Origin: Candidatus Streptomyces philanthi
Lineage (GTDB): Bacteria; Actinomycetota; Actinomycetes; Streptomycetales; Streptomycetaceae
Direction: 5' to 3'
DNA length: 64,000 nt
Assembly: GCA_018114805.1 (NCBI GenBank)
Contig: CP073042.1
Location: 3,472,001 to 3,536,000 of the forward strand
Shown piece by piece: positions 8,103 through 17,032 of this stretch (position 1 is the stretch's first letter; the number at the start of each line of letters is the position of its first letter). Both the position numbers and the translations under genes were made by a program. Below the pieces are notes generated by a model. That model had not been told where the DNA came from and made no database searches. It saw only the letters and a program-made list of their open reading frames with translations.

Positions 8103-10364
8103 CTAGCCGAAGTCCGGCCAGCCGCCGTTGCCTCGGCCGCCGCTGTCTCCGTCGCCGCCACCGATCACGCCCGGCGGGATGGTGATGTCGGGCCACGGGT
8201 CGTCGTCGCCCTTGTCGCCCCCGGGCCGCCCCGGCTTGTGGGGCTTACGCGGCTTGTCGTCGTCGCCGCGCCCCGGCTTCTTCTTTTTCTTCTTGTCGGG
8301 GTCGTCGATGTGCACGGTCTTGAAGCCGGGCGCCGGCTTGCCCTCCAGCGCGCCGTTCATCGCGTCCTTCCAGATCGGACCCGGGGTGTCGGCGCCGAAC
8401 ACCTTCTCGTGGTAGACGCCACCGATAGTGATGTCCACCATCTCGACGTCCTTCGGACCGGGGCTGCCGACCCACACGGCACCCGCCATGTTCGGCGTGT
8501 ACCCGACGAACCAGGCGGCCTTCCGCTCGTCCGTCGTACCCGTCTTGCCCGCGCTGGCCCGGCTGCTCAGCCCCGCCTTCCTGCCGGTGCCGTCCTCGAC
8601 CACGCCGCGCAGCAGGGTGTTGATCGTGTCGGCCGTCTTCGTCGACATGGCCCGCGAGCAGGACGACTCCGGCACCTTCAGCTTCTTGCCGCCCGGCCCG
8701 GTGATCGAGTCGATGAAGACCGGCGTGCAGTAGATGCCGCGGTTGGCGAACGTCGCGTACGCGTTGGCCATGGTCAGCGGGGACATGCCCTCACTGCCGA
8801 GGGTGACGGAAGGCACCTGCTTGATCTTGTCGCCACTTGCCGGGTGCATGCCCATCTTGGCGGCCAGTTCGGTGACCGGGCAGACGCCGATCTCGCTGAT
8901 CAACTGGACGAAGTAGGTGTTGACCGACTTCGCGGTCGCCTCCTGCATCCGGTACGGGCCGACCTCGCTGCGGTTCTCGTTCGCCACCGTCGCGGGGTCG
9001 TTCTGGTCGTTCCGCCAGTGGCCCTTACACGTGGCCACCGGGCTCGGGTACTCCATCTCGTACGGCGACGAGTACTCCTGGTGCGGCGGCTTGCCCTTCT
9101 CCAGGGCCGCGGCCGTGGTGATCGGCTTGAACGTCGAACCGGTCTGGAAGCCGTAGTTCGAGCCGCCCATCCTCCGGTCGGCCGACAGGTTGATCTGGGT
9201 CTCGTTGTCACCGAAGCCGTACGGCCGCGACTGCCCCATCCCGACGACCCGGCCCGAGCCCGGCTCGACCAGCGTGACGGCGGTGGCCACCGAGTCCGTC
9301 TGGTAGACGTGATCGGTGATCGACTTCTGTCCGGAGTTCTGCGCCTGCGGGTCGAGCGTCGTGCGGATGGTCAGGCCGCCCTGGTTCCAGCGCTTGGCCC
9401 GCTCCTTGGACGTCTTGCCGAAGATCGGGTCGGTGAGGAAGGCCTGGCGCACGTAGTCGCAGAAGAAGCCGGCCCCGTGGACGGCGGTGATGCAGCCGTT
9501 CTTGGGCTCGCTGACCTTGAGGCCGAGCGGCTTCTTGCGCGCGGCCTCGGCCTGCTGTGGCGTGATGTCTTTCACATCGGCTATCCGCTTGAGCACCATG
9601 TTGCGCCGTTTGGTCGCTTCGCGCGGGTCATTGACCGGGTCGTACCGGCTCGGCGACTGGACGAGACCGGCGAGCAGCGCCGACTGCTCCAGGTTGAGGT
9701 CCTTGGCGCTCTTGCTGAAGTAGCGCTGGGCGGCGGCCTCCACACCGTACGCCTGCTGCCCGAAGAACGTAATGTTCAGGTAGTTCTGCAGGATGCGCTT
9801 CTTGCCCAGTTCCTTCTCGACCTGGATCGCGTACTTCAGTTCCTTGATCTTGCGGCCGACGCTCTGTTCGGTGGCGGCGGCGAACTTGTCGGGGTCGTTG
9901 CCGGCCTCTTCTATGAAGACGTTCTTCACGTACTGCTGGGTGAGGGTGGACGCGCCCTCGGAGACGCCGCCGGACTGTGCGTTCTTGTTCAGCGCGCGCA
10001 GCACGCCCTTGAGGTCCACCGCGCCGTGCTCGTAGAAGCGCGCGTCCTCGATGGCGACGATCGCCTTCTGCATGTACGGGGAGATGTCCGCCAGGTCCAC
10101 CACGGTCCGGTCGCGGGAGTAGATCTTCGCGATCTCGTTGCCCTTGACATCGAGGATCGTGGTCCGCTCGCTGAGCGGCGGCGTCTTCATGTTCGCCGGT
10201 ATTTCGTCGAAGCCCTCGACGGAACCCTTGGCCGCGAGGCCGAGCACACCCGCCGCGGGCAGCACGATGCCCGCCAGCACGGCTCCGGCCAGCAGGCTGA
10301 CGCCGAGGAACTTCGCGGCCTGCTGGGTCGTCGTGAGACCTCCGCCGGAGCGCTTCTTTCCCAT
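8103..10364 (-). CDS. Class A (bifunctional) penicillin-binding protein, PonA2-like
   Basis: A 753-residue cell-wall enzyme that polymerises glycan strands and cross-links peptides outside the membrane. After a single N-terminal membrane anchor (about residues 18-45) comes a GT51 glycosyltransferase domain (about 70-250) with EDARFYEHGAVD, the EGASTLTQQYVKN motif and RKIKELKYA. The transpeptidase domain (about 340-680) has the SxxK serine in GSTFKPI, SVN, and KTGTT. The tail of about 65 residues is rich in Lys, Pro, Asp and Gly with no PASTA domain. It lies beside wblA, as ponA2 does beside whiB4 in M. tuberculosis, and corresponds to SCO3580 by position. The frame is intact. Confidence 0.92.
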   Translation of the reverse strand: MGKKRSGGGLTTTQQAAKFLGVSLLAGAVLAGIVLPAAGVLGLAAKGSVEGFDEIPANMKTPPLSERTTILDVKGNEIAKIYSRDRTVVDLADISPYMQKAIVAIEDARFYEHGAVDLKGVLRALNKNAQSGGVSEGASTLTQQYVKNVFIEEAGNDPDKFAAATEQSVGRKIKELKYAIQVEKELGKKRILQNYLNITFFGQQAYGVEAAAQRYFSKSAKDLNLEQSALLAGLVQSPSRYDPVNDPREATKRRNMVLKRIADVKDITPQQAEAARKKPLGLKVSEPKNGCITAVHGAGFFCDYVRQAFLTDPIFGKTSKERAKRWNQGGLTIRTTLDPQAQNSGQKSITDHVYQTDSVATAVTLVEPGSGRVVGMGQSRPYGFGDNETQINLSADRRMGGSNYGFQTGSTFKPITTAAALEKGKPPHQEYSSPYEMEYPSPVATCKGHWRNDQNDPATVANENRSEVGPYRMQEATAKSVNTYFVQLISEIGVCPVTELAAKMGMHPASGDKIKQVPSVTLGSEGMSPLTMANAYATFANRGIYCTPVFIDSITGPGGKKLKVPESSCSRAMSTKTADTINTLLRGVVEDGTGRKAGLSSRASAGKTGTTDERKAAWFVGYTPNMAGAVWVGSPGPKDVEMVDITIGGVYHEKVFGADTPGPIWKDAMNGALEGKPAPGFKTVHIDDPDKKKKKKPGRGDDDKPRKPHKPGRPGGDKGDDDPWPDITIPPGVIGGGDGDSGGRGNGGWPDFG

Positions 10365-10751
10365 GGAGGGCAGCCTACGTTCTCATTCGCCGGACAGGCG
10401 CCTGCCTGTTCGCATAAGCTGTTTTTCGCCAGCCCCAGTCGTACGCTGCCGCAACACCTCTGCTGTTACTCCAGTGAGTGATGAGACCTGTCCGCATTGT
10501 CGGTAGGTGTCGCGAGATTGCCCCAAATGTTGAGGGGAATCTGCACTGCATTGTCGGAAAAGACGTCAATGTCGTCAGGTCACTCCGTTGGGTGATCTGC
10601 CGCGTACGCATAGTCCGTTCGGGCCATTCAAGATTGGGCCCGCAGGGGGTGTTGCGCCCTGCCTGCCTTCCGTAACGTCCTCAACTGGCGACGGTGAATA
10701 TGCTGTTTGTCGCCGTGGGGGAGCCTCAATTCGCGAGAGGACGGCGCCAGC
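10365..10751 (+). promoter_or_regulatory. Long wblA upstream region
   Basis: A 387-base region between the divergent PBP gene and wblA, with GC clearly lower than the genes. It holds no reading frame of note. GGCGAC at 10687-10692 can pair with GTCGCC at 10709-10714 around GGTGAATATGCTGTTT, about 40 bases before the start codon, possibly an operator or leader hairpin. Several GTnAC sequences (near 10463, 10580 and 10673) resemble half-sites of the developmental repressor BldD, but none forms a clear pair. Confidence 0.45.
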
Positions 10752-11105
10752 ATGGGCTGGGTAACCGACTGGAGTGCGCAGGCAGCCTGCCGCACTACCG
10801 ATCCGGATGAACTTTTCGTACAAGGCGCGGCGCAGAACAGGGCCAAGGCCGTCTGCACCGGTTGCCCGGTGCGCACGGAGTGCCTCGCGGACGCGCTGGA
10901 CAACCGCGTCGAATTCGGCGTGTGGGGCGGCATGACCGAGCGGGAGCGGAGAGCGCTGCTGCGCCGCCGCCCGACGGTCACCTCCTGGCGCAGACTGCTG
11001 GAGACCGCGCGCACGGAGTACGAGCGCGGCGCGGGCATCCTGCCCGTCGGCCTCGATGACCACGAGTACGACTACTACGACAGCGACTACGCGGCGGTCG
11101 GATAG
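10752..11105 (+). CDS. wblA: WblA, WhiB-like [4Fe-4S] regulator
   Basis: The protein begins MGWVTDWSAQAACRTTDPDE, the characteristic WblA N-terminus. Its four cluster cysteines are Cys13, Cys35, Cys38 and Cys44 (AACR, then VCTGCPVRTEC), followed by the GVWGG turn (56-60) and a basic DNA-contact segment RRALLRRRPT. WhiB-like proteins bind the principal sigma factor and act as redox-sensitive transcription regulators. WblA is known as a pleiotropic regulator that is needed for sporulation and represses antibiotic production in several Streptomyces. The start at 10752 was chosen because homologues begin there; GAGAGGA lies about ten bases upstream. An in-frame GTG at 10707 is the alternative. 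The C-terminal end is acidic and Tyr-rich (DDHEYDYYDSDY). Confidence 0.95.
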   Translation: MGWVTDWSAQAACRTTDPDELFVQGAAQNRAKAVCTGCPVRTECLADALDNRVEFGVWGGMTERERRALLRRRPTVTSWRRLLETARTEYERGAGILPVGLDDHEYDYYDSDYAAVG

Positions 11106-11951
11106 CCGCTGGCGGGCCGCGACTGCCCCGGTGGGGCACACCCTTTCGGTCGTCTCGCACGCGCTCCCACCACGGGCATCGCCGAGTCGATCCTGTTCGC
11201 CGGTTCCCCGTACGGTCTCGACGACCGAGGCCACCGCGGCCCGGTGCGGCGCGTGGAGTCGCCCCGCGACATGCTGGCGTGCCGCGCGTCTCGTTCCTCC
11301 TTCGCGCTCCTGTCGAACCGTCACGCAGTGTCCCCCTGGCGTCGTACGGTCCGGTCGGTGACGCGCGGCACGCTGATGCCTCGGTGCTCGTCGTGTGCCT
11401 TGTGCGCGTTGCCGCTTGTGGTGTTGCGGGTGTCGCGGCGACGTGGCCCCCGTTGCGGCGTTCGTGACTGCCGTGGTCTGCCCTGCTGGGCCTGCCGGGT
11501 CTGCTGACCTGGAGTCCGGGGTGGGTGGTGCTGGTGGTCGCGGTGGGGCGGTCGGGAAGTTCGTCGGTCCCGTGTGTCCGTGAAGAAGAGCCCGTTTGGG
11601 TAGTGCGTGGCATTGGCTGGAAATGGGCCTCGCATGTCGGGCATAGCGCGCCTTTTGTCGACTGCCCAGCTACCAGTTCCGTGACCCGTCCTGTCTCACC
11701 CGTCTCGCCCCGCCCCGACGCAACCCGATCGACTCGGCTCGACCACCTCGTGGTGCGCCTGCCCGCGCGTCACCGGGCGCTCTGCGCCGCTGCCCTTGTC
11801 CGGTGCCGCACACCCGACGCGGTGCGGTGGAGCGCGTCCTCGCGACGCGGCCCGGGCGTGCCGGTACGCCACCGCACGGAGCCCGCCCTCGTCGGGCCCG
11901 CCCCTGGTCAGGGCGTGCCGGAACCCGGCCCGGTGCCTGCGGGCGCGTTGT
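11106..11951. other. Gene-free stretch downstream of wblA
   Basis: About 0.85 kb with no supported gene on either strand. TGCCCC (11124-11129) and GGGGCA (11133-11138) form a tight hairpin 19 bases after the wblA stop that could terminate wblA transcription. The rest is GC-rich with alternating purine-poor tracts and nothing I can assign. Confidence 0.5.
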
Positions 11952-13552
11952 TCAGGAGCGCTGCACCGCCAGGCGGTCGCCCACGGCGCGCAGGCCCACC
12001 AGGTCGTGCACGTCGCCCGGGAGCGCCGCGACCTCGGCCACCGGGACCTCCGGGTGCAGGGCGGTGAAGCGGTCCCGCGTGCGCTGTTCGCGCGCGAGCA
12101 ACGACATGCGCTCCGCGTGCAGCAGGAGGAGCCCCGCGGCCAACTGTTCGGCGCTGGCCCTGTCGGGGGCGCCGTCCGTGGCTAGGGTGGCCGCTGCGGG
12201 GTCGGTCGCGGCGGCGGTCGCCTCCGGCGAGGTCTCCGGGGGAGTGGTGGCCTCGATGTCGGTGGCGGCGGCCGGGCCGTCCGGTCGCGCGGCGGGCGCG
12301 CTGGCTGGGGTCTGCGGTGTGGTGGTGGCGTGCGGCTCCTCGTCATGGGCCGGGGCGCCGGTGGGGGCGGCGGATCCGGCCGTGTCGTGCGGTGTGCGGA
12401 TCGTGGGCGAAGATGAACTGGCTTCCCCCTGCCCGGCGGAACGATCCACAATGCCGTCGACTGGCAGATTTTCCTTTGAGTTGACCGGAACCGACCCGTC
12501 CACAGACTCCCCGTGGCCCCCGTCGGCCTCACCGGTCCCGATGATCCCGTCGGCCGCGTGGCTCTCCCCTGCGGCGGCCGTGTCGTCCGGGGCGCCCGCG
12601 CCCGCCGCTGCGGCGGCCTGCAGGCTCTCCGCCACCGCCAGCGCCCGCTCGGCGGACAACTGCGCGGCACCACTGCCGTGCACCCGGTTCAGCACGAGGC
12701 CGGCCAGCGGCATTCGTTCGGCGGCCAGCCGCTCGACGAAGTACGCGGCCTCGCGCAGCGCGTCCCGCTCCAGGGCGGCCACGACGAGGAAGGCGGTGCC
12801 GGGGGCCTGGAGCAACTGGTACGTGGCGTTGGCGCGCGTCCGGAAGCCGCCGAACATCGTGTCCATGGCCGCCGCGAACGTCTGTACGTTGCGCAGCAGT
12901 TGGCCGCCGAGGAGCTTGCTCACCGTGCCGTCATCATCGACATGCCGACATTGAGGAACTTCATGCCCGCCCGGCCGCCGACCTTCGCCGGGGCCATCAG
13001 CACCTTGATGAACTTGCCGTCGAGGAAGGAGCCAAGGCGTTTGGCCGCGTCCAGGAAGTCGAGCGCCGAGCGGCTCGGTGGGGTGTCCACGATGATCAGG
13101 TCCCACTCGTCGCGGGCGCCCAGTTGGCCGAGCTTCTCCATGGCCATGTACTCCTGCGTGCCGGCGAACCCGGCCGACAGGGACTGGTAGAAGGGGTTGC
13201 GCAGGATCGCGGCGGCGCGCTCGGCGTCCGCGTGCGCTTCGACGAACTCGTCGAAGGTCCGCTTCATGTCCAGCATCATGGCGTGCAGTTCGCCGCCGGC
13301 CGTGTCGTCGATGCCTTTGACCTGGCGCGGGACGTTGTCGAGCGAGTCGATGCCCATCGACTGTGCCAGTCGGCGGGCCGGGTCTATGGTGAGCACGACC
13401 ACCTTGCGGCCCCGCTCGGCCGCCCGTACGCCCAGCGCCGCGGCCGTCGTGGTCTTGCCGACCCCGCCCGAACCGCAGCACACCACGATGCGGGTCTGCG
13501 GGTCGTCGAGCACCGCGTCGGCCTCCAGCCGTGGCGCCGTGTCCATCGTCAT
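11952..13552 (-). CDS. ArsA/Get3-like ATPase, second subunit (one frameshift, long insertion)
   Basis: A member of the SIMIBI anion-pump ATPase family, related to the M. tuberculosis Rv3679-Rv3680 pair (described as Get3-like BagA/BagB). The start at 13552 has AGGAGG just upstream. The P-loop is [16 protein letters not shown], and the switch and Walker B regions are [16 protein letters not shown] and [18 protein letters not shown]. At about 12931-12935 a base is missing: GMSMMT is followed in another frame by [18 protein letters not shown]. After [18 protein letters not shown] comes an insertion of roughly 120 residues rich in Ala, Thr, Pro and Glu, before the family's C-terminal end ([20 protein letters not shown]). 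The insertion looks disordered and is longer than I expect for this family. Confidence 0.8.
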
Positions 13553-13992
13553 GCCGCCTCCTGCCCGTACGCGCGCACGGCGTACCGACTCGCGCCGCGC
13601 GTGCGCGCCGCGTGCGTGCCCGTCTCGTGCGCTCGTTCCTCGTCCGTACGCGCCCCGCGCGTGCCCAGGCCGGGGATGCGCGTGCCGCGCGTGGTCGCCA
13701 TGCGCGTGCTCGCGCCGTGGCTCCGTGCCCGCGTGCCGCGCGTGCCCGTGTCGTGGGCGCGCGTGTCGCGTGTCCGCTCGCCGTGCTCGGGGTGCTTGCC
13801 GTGTCTGCTCGTGCTGCTCAGGTCGGATGTGTTCGGGTCGTACGGGCGCGTGCCGTGCGCGCCCGGCGTGGGCCGGGCTCCGTCGCGCGACCCCGCTCGT
13901 GTGCGTGTGCCCCCGCGTACGCGGGCGCGTCGTACGGTCACCGCTGCCGGCGTACGGAACGGCGGAGAGCCGGAGCGTCGTGCGCCGGTCCG
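13553..13992. repeat. Low-complexity spacer between the two ArsA genes
   Basis: A 440-base spacer, where these paired genes normally abut or overlap. It is made of irregular repeats of CGTGCGCG, GTACGCG and CGCGTGCC-type words, so every frame translates to Arg/Thr/Gly/His-rich nonsense. No promoter or hairpin is singled out. It may weaken translational coupling of the pair. Confidence 0.6.
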
Positions 13993-14966
13993 TCACGCTG
14001 GCCACTGCTTCCGTAGGTCGGCGGCGAGCCGGTAGAGGCCGGCCAGGTCGACGCCGTCCGGGAGAATCTCCAACTCGTTTGTGGACAGATCGAGTTGGGA
14101 GAGTTCGGCGCGCTGGACGCGCTCCAGGGAGACGCGTTCCGCGTGCTCGTGGGCCTGTGCGAGCAGCGGCTCGACCAACTGCTCGGCCCGACCGCCGGCG
14201 TGCGCCGTGCCCAGACCGGCGCGCGCGAGAACCTGGGCGATGCCGGCGCGTTCCTGGGTCGCGGCGATGTCGACGGCCGCCGCGTCCAGCACCGCGGGCC
14301 GCACCATGTTGATGACCACGCCGCCGGTCGGCAGGCCCTCGGCGCGCAGCTCGGCGATGCCGTCTATGGTCTCTTGCACCGGCATCTCTTCCAACAGCGT
14401 CACCAGGTGCACCGCCGTCTCGGGCGACTTGAGGACCCGCATCACGGCCTGCACCTGGTTGTGTATGGGGCCCACCCGGGCCAGCCCCGCGACCTCGTCG
14501 TTGACGTTGAGGAACCGGGTGATCCGACCGGTCGGCGGGGCGTCCATGACGACCGAGTCGTAGGCGAAGCGGCCGTCCTTGCCCTTGCGCCGCCTCGCAC
14601 GCCTTGCCGGTCAGCAGCACGTCCCGCAGTCCCGGGGCGACCGTGGTGGCGAAGTCGATGGCGCCGATCTTCTTGAGGGCGCGGCCCGAGCTCCCCATCT
14701 TGTAGAACATCTGGAGGTAGTCGAGCAGGGCCAGCTCGGGGTCGATGGCCAGTGCGTACACCTCGCCGCCACCCGGCGCGACGGCGATCTTGCGCTCCTC
14801 GTACGGCAGCGCCTCCGTCTCGAAGAGTTGGGCGATGCCCTGCCGGCCCTCCACCTCCACCAACAGCGTGCGCCGACCCTCGGTGGCGAGAGCCAGCGCG
14901 AGTGCCGCGGCGACCGTGGTCTTGCCGGTGCCGCCCTTGCCACTAACGACTATGGAGCCTGCTCAC
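13993..14966 (-). CDS. ArsA/Get3-like ATPase, first subunit (two frameshifts)
   Basis: The probable start is GTG 14966 (VSRLH), after which one extra base near 14951 moves the frame to [20 protein letters not shown], the P-loop. The frame then runs through [20 protein letters not shown] and [20 protein letters not shown]. It shifts again near 14587-14592, where GKACEAA is followed in another frame by [20 protein letters not shown] and [20 protein letters not shown]. It ends with [14 protein letters not shown] at stop 13993-13995. Corrected length is about 325 residues. Such proteins form ATP-driven heterodimers with the neighbouring subunit; the mycobacterial pair is linked to stress tolerance. 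No arsenite-pump partner (ArsB) is nearby, so arsenic transport is unlikely. Confidence 0.78.
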
Positions 14967-14976
14967 ATCTGTGAGC
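14961..14976. promoter_or_regulatory. Inverted repeat overlapping the ArsA-1 start codon
   Basis: GCTCACA-TC-TGTGAGC is a perfect inverted repeat with seven-base arms and a two-base centre. It covers the GTG start of the first ATPase and lies about 60 bases before the divergent DUF4177 gene, a good place for an operator acting on both. The arms are in the opposite order to a Crp site (TGTGA-N6-TCACA), so Crp is not the obvious ligand. Confidence 0.45.
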
Positions 14977-15038
14977 CTAACCAGTTCCCTTTCGGGCTAC
15001 GCACGATGCTCCCGGGGAGAGGCATTACAGTCGGCACC

Positions 15039-15200
15039 ATGACCAAGTGGGAATACGCGACCGTGCCGCTGCTCGTACACGCGACCAAGCAGATTCTGGA
15101 CACCTGGGGCGAGGACGGCTGGGAGCTCGTCCAGGTCGTTCCCGGCCCCAACAACTCCGAGCAGCTCGTGGCCTACCTCAAGCGGGAGAAGGGCGCGTGA
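15039..15200 (+). CDS. DUF4177 small protein
   Basis: A 53-residue protein: MTKWEYATVPLLVHATKQIL, then DTWGEDGWELVQVVPGPN and AYLKREKGA. The aromatic WEY...GWELV pattern is the DUF4177 signature. A homologue sits at the same place in mycobacteria, between the ArsA-like pair and ridA. Its role is unknown. The stop overlaps the GTG start of ridA (GTGA), so the two are probably translated together. Confidence 0.88.
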   Translation: MTKWEYATVPLLVHATKQILDTWGEDGWELVQVVPGPNNSEQLVAYLKREKGA

Positions 15201-15664
15201 GCCCCGCCGAGCAGCGGATCGCCGACCTCGGGCTGACGCTGCCCGAGGTCGCCGCGCCGTTGGCCGCGTACGTTCCCGCGGTGCGGACGGGGTCGTACGT
15301 CTACACCGCGGGCCAGCTTCCGCTGGTCGGGGGCAAGCTGTCGGTGACCGGCAAGGTCGGGGCCGAGGTGACGGCGGACGAGGCCAAGCAGCAGGCCCGG
15401 ATCTGCGCGCTCAACGCCCTGGCGGCCGTGAAGTCGCAGGTCGGCCACCTGGACCGAGTGGTCAGGGTCGTGAAGGTGGTCGGCTTCGTCGCCTCGGCGA
15501 CCGACTTCACCGGGCAGCCGGGCGTCCTGAACGGCGCGAGCGAGTTGCTGCACGAGGTGCTCGGCGACGCGGGTGTGCACGCGCGCAGCGCGGTCGGCGT
15601 CTCGGTGCTGCCGCTGGACGCGCCGGTCGAGGTCGAGATCCAGGTCGAGGTAGCGGACGCGTAG
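15197..15664 (+). CDS. RidA/YjgF-family protein
   Basis: A 155-residue member of the Rid family, trimeric enzymes that hydrolyse reactive enamine/imine intermediates from pyridoxal-phosphate chemistry. Recognisable parts are YVPAVRTGSYVYTAGQLPLV near the N-terminus, ARICALNALAAVKSQVGHLD in the helix, and GVSVLPLDAPVEVEIQVEV at the end. It belongs to the longer YjgF subgroup that begins with an extra helix (SPAEQRIADLGLTLP). The start is the GTG overlapping the upstream stop. The operon ends in a strong hairpin. Confidence 0.9.
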   Translation: MSPAEQRIADLGLTLPEVAAPLAAYVPAVRTGSYVYTAGQLPLVGGKLSVTGKVGAEVTADEAKQQARICALNALAAVKSQVGHLDRVVRVVKVVGFVASATDFTGQPGVLNGASELLHEVLGDAGVHARSAVGVSVLPLDAPVEVEIQVEVADA

Positions 15665-15715
15665 TGCGGCGGGTGGTCCCGCGAGATCTCTGGCGGGCCC
15701 TGTGACGCTGTAGGT

Positions 15716-15755
15716 GTGAGCGGGCGCGCGGTCATCGGGCCGCGCGCCCGCTCAC
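15716..15755 (+). terminator. Strong hairpin after ridA
   Basis: A perfect 16-bp stem (15716-15731 pairing with 15740-15755, arms rich in GCGCGC) with the eight-base loop TCATCGGG, 52 bases after the ridA stop. There is no T run. Confidence 0.8.
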
Positions 15756-15860
15756 GTGCCGGCTGGCGGCGATGCGCCGGCGTCGGCGTGCGTGCTGGTC
15801 CGTGCCGGCCGTGGGCGCCGGCTCGGGTGCCGGCGCGCGTGGACGTGGTGTGATGGCGCC

Positions 15861-16253
15861 GTGAGCCGCGCCGTAGAAGAGAGCAACCGCCGCATGCTGC
15901 GGGCCCGGGACGCGATGGATCGCTCGTACGCCCAGCCGCTGGACGTGCCGGCCCTGGCCCGGATCGCGCACGTGTCGCCGGCGCACTTCACGCGCGTTTT
16001 CCGGGCCACGTTCGGCGAGACGCCGCACCGCTACCTGCAGCGTCGGCGCGTCGAGCGGTCGATGTTCCTGCTGCGGGAGACCGAGCGCAGCATCACGGAC
16101 ATCTGCTTCGACGTCGGCTTCGGCAGCTCCGGCACCTTCAGCCGTACGTTCCGCGACATCGTCCGCCGGTCGCCGCGGGCGTACCGCGAACAGGCGGCGG
16201 TCACCGGCGTGCCGACCTGTTTCACGATGGCCTGGTCGCGGCCGAGCGACTGA
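15861..16253 (+). CDS. AraC-family transcription regulator (DNA-binding domain only)
   Basis: A 130-residue protein made almost entirely of the two helix-turn-helix motifs of AraC/XylS regulators: LDVPALARIAHVSPAHFTRV for the first and ITDICFDVGFGSSGTFSRTF for the second, ending in SPRAYREQ. No ligand-binding domain is present. The GTG at 15861 was chosen because the protein starts there with VSRAVEESNRRMLRARD; the preceding codons are low complexity. It lies directly before a VOC-family gene, a common pairing in which the regulator controls the neighbour. Confidence 0.85.
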   Translation: MSRAVEESNRRMLRARDAMDRSYAQPLDVPALARIAHVSPAHFTRVFRATFGETPHRYLQRRRVERSMFLLRETERSITDICFDVGFGSSGTFSRTFRDIVRRSPRAYREQAAVTGVPTCFTMAWSRPSD

Positions 16254-16318
16254 CGCGGCGGCCGTCCACGGAGTGAGCAGTTTTGGATAAGTTTTCGGCC
16301 GCACCGCTCACTAACGTG

Positions 16319-16736
16319 ATGAACATGTTCAACGCCATCACACATTCGCAGATATACGTTCTCGACCAGGACGAGGCCCTCGACTTCTACGTCGGCAAGC
16401 TCGGCCTCGAGGTCGCCGCTGACATCGACATGGGATTCATGCGCTGGCTGGCCGTCGGCGTCCCCGGCCACCCGGAGCGCCAGATCCTGCTGGAGAGGCC
16501 CGGCGCTCCGGCGATATCCGAGGAGACGGCGGCGCAGGTCCGCGACCTGGTGACCAAGGGGGGCGATGGGCGGCTGGCTCATCCTCACCACGGAGGACTG
16601 CCGCAAGACGTACGAGACGCTGCTGGGGCGCGGCGTCGAGTTCACCGAGGAGCCCACCGAGCGCCCGTACGGCACCGACTGCGGCCTCCGCGCCCCGTTC
16701 GGCAACCGGATCCGCTTCACCCAGCCGAAGGGTTGA
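16319..16736 (+). CDS. VOC-family (glyoxalase-like) protein (one frameshift)
   Basis: A vicinal-oxygen-chelate protein of about 138 residues. The first beta-alpha-beta half reads THSQIYVLDQDEALDFYVGK, then LGLEVAADIDMG. A run of six G at 16558-16563 adds one base. Correcting it gives GAMGGWLILTTEDCRKTYET, then GVEFTEEPTERPYGTDCGLR and the end NRIRFTQPKG at TGA 16734-16736. Metal ligands would be His in THSQIY and Glu in the first half. Members include glyoxalases, dioxygenases and antibiotic-binding proteins; the substrate here is unknown. An ATG six bases further in (16325) is an alternative start. Confidence 0.78.
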
Positions 16737-17032
16737 GGGCGCGCGCTCCGGGGCCCTGAACGGGCCGCGCGGTGTGCGGCGGCCCGGGCGCCGGCGCGTC
16801 AGCGGGGGCGGCGCGCCGTACGCGGTGCGCCCGCGCGCGGCCGGACACCTCCCGCACCACCCCGGCGTGCTCGGCACAGGCGCCCGTCCGGGGGCGGGCT
16901 CGATGGCGCCCTCCCGGGCTCCACGGTCGGGCTGGGCTCCACGGTCGGGTGAACGCGCCCGCCGGGCCCGGCTTCATCCCGTCGTCACGGTTGCCTCTCG
17001 AACATCCGTGGACCAGCGCATAGCATCCGGCC

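Noticed and set aside
8094..10481. Plus-strand open frame of 795 codons
   Set aside because: It is the mirror of the PBP gene, with Arg/Val/Leu/His-rich composition and no motif. Long antisense frames are normal at this GC content.
14961..14976. TCACA...TGTGA as a Crp site
   Set aside because: Half-sites are in the reverse order and two bases apart rather than TGTGA-N6-TCACA, so Crp is not supported; kept only as an unassigned inverted repeat.
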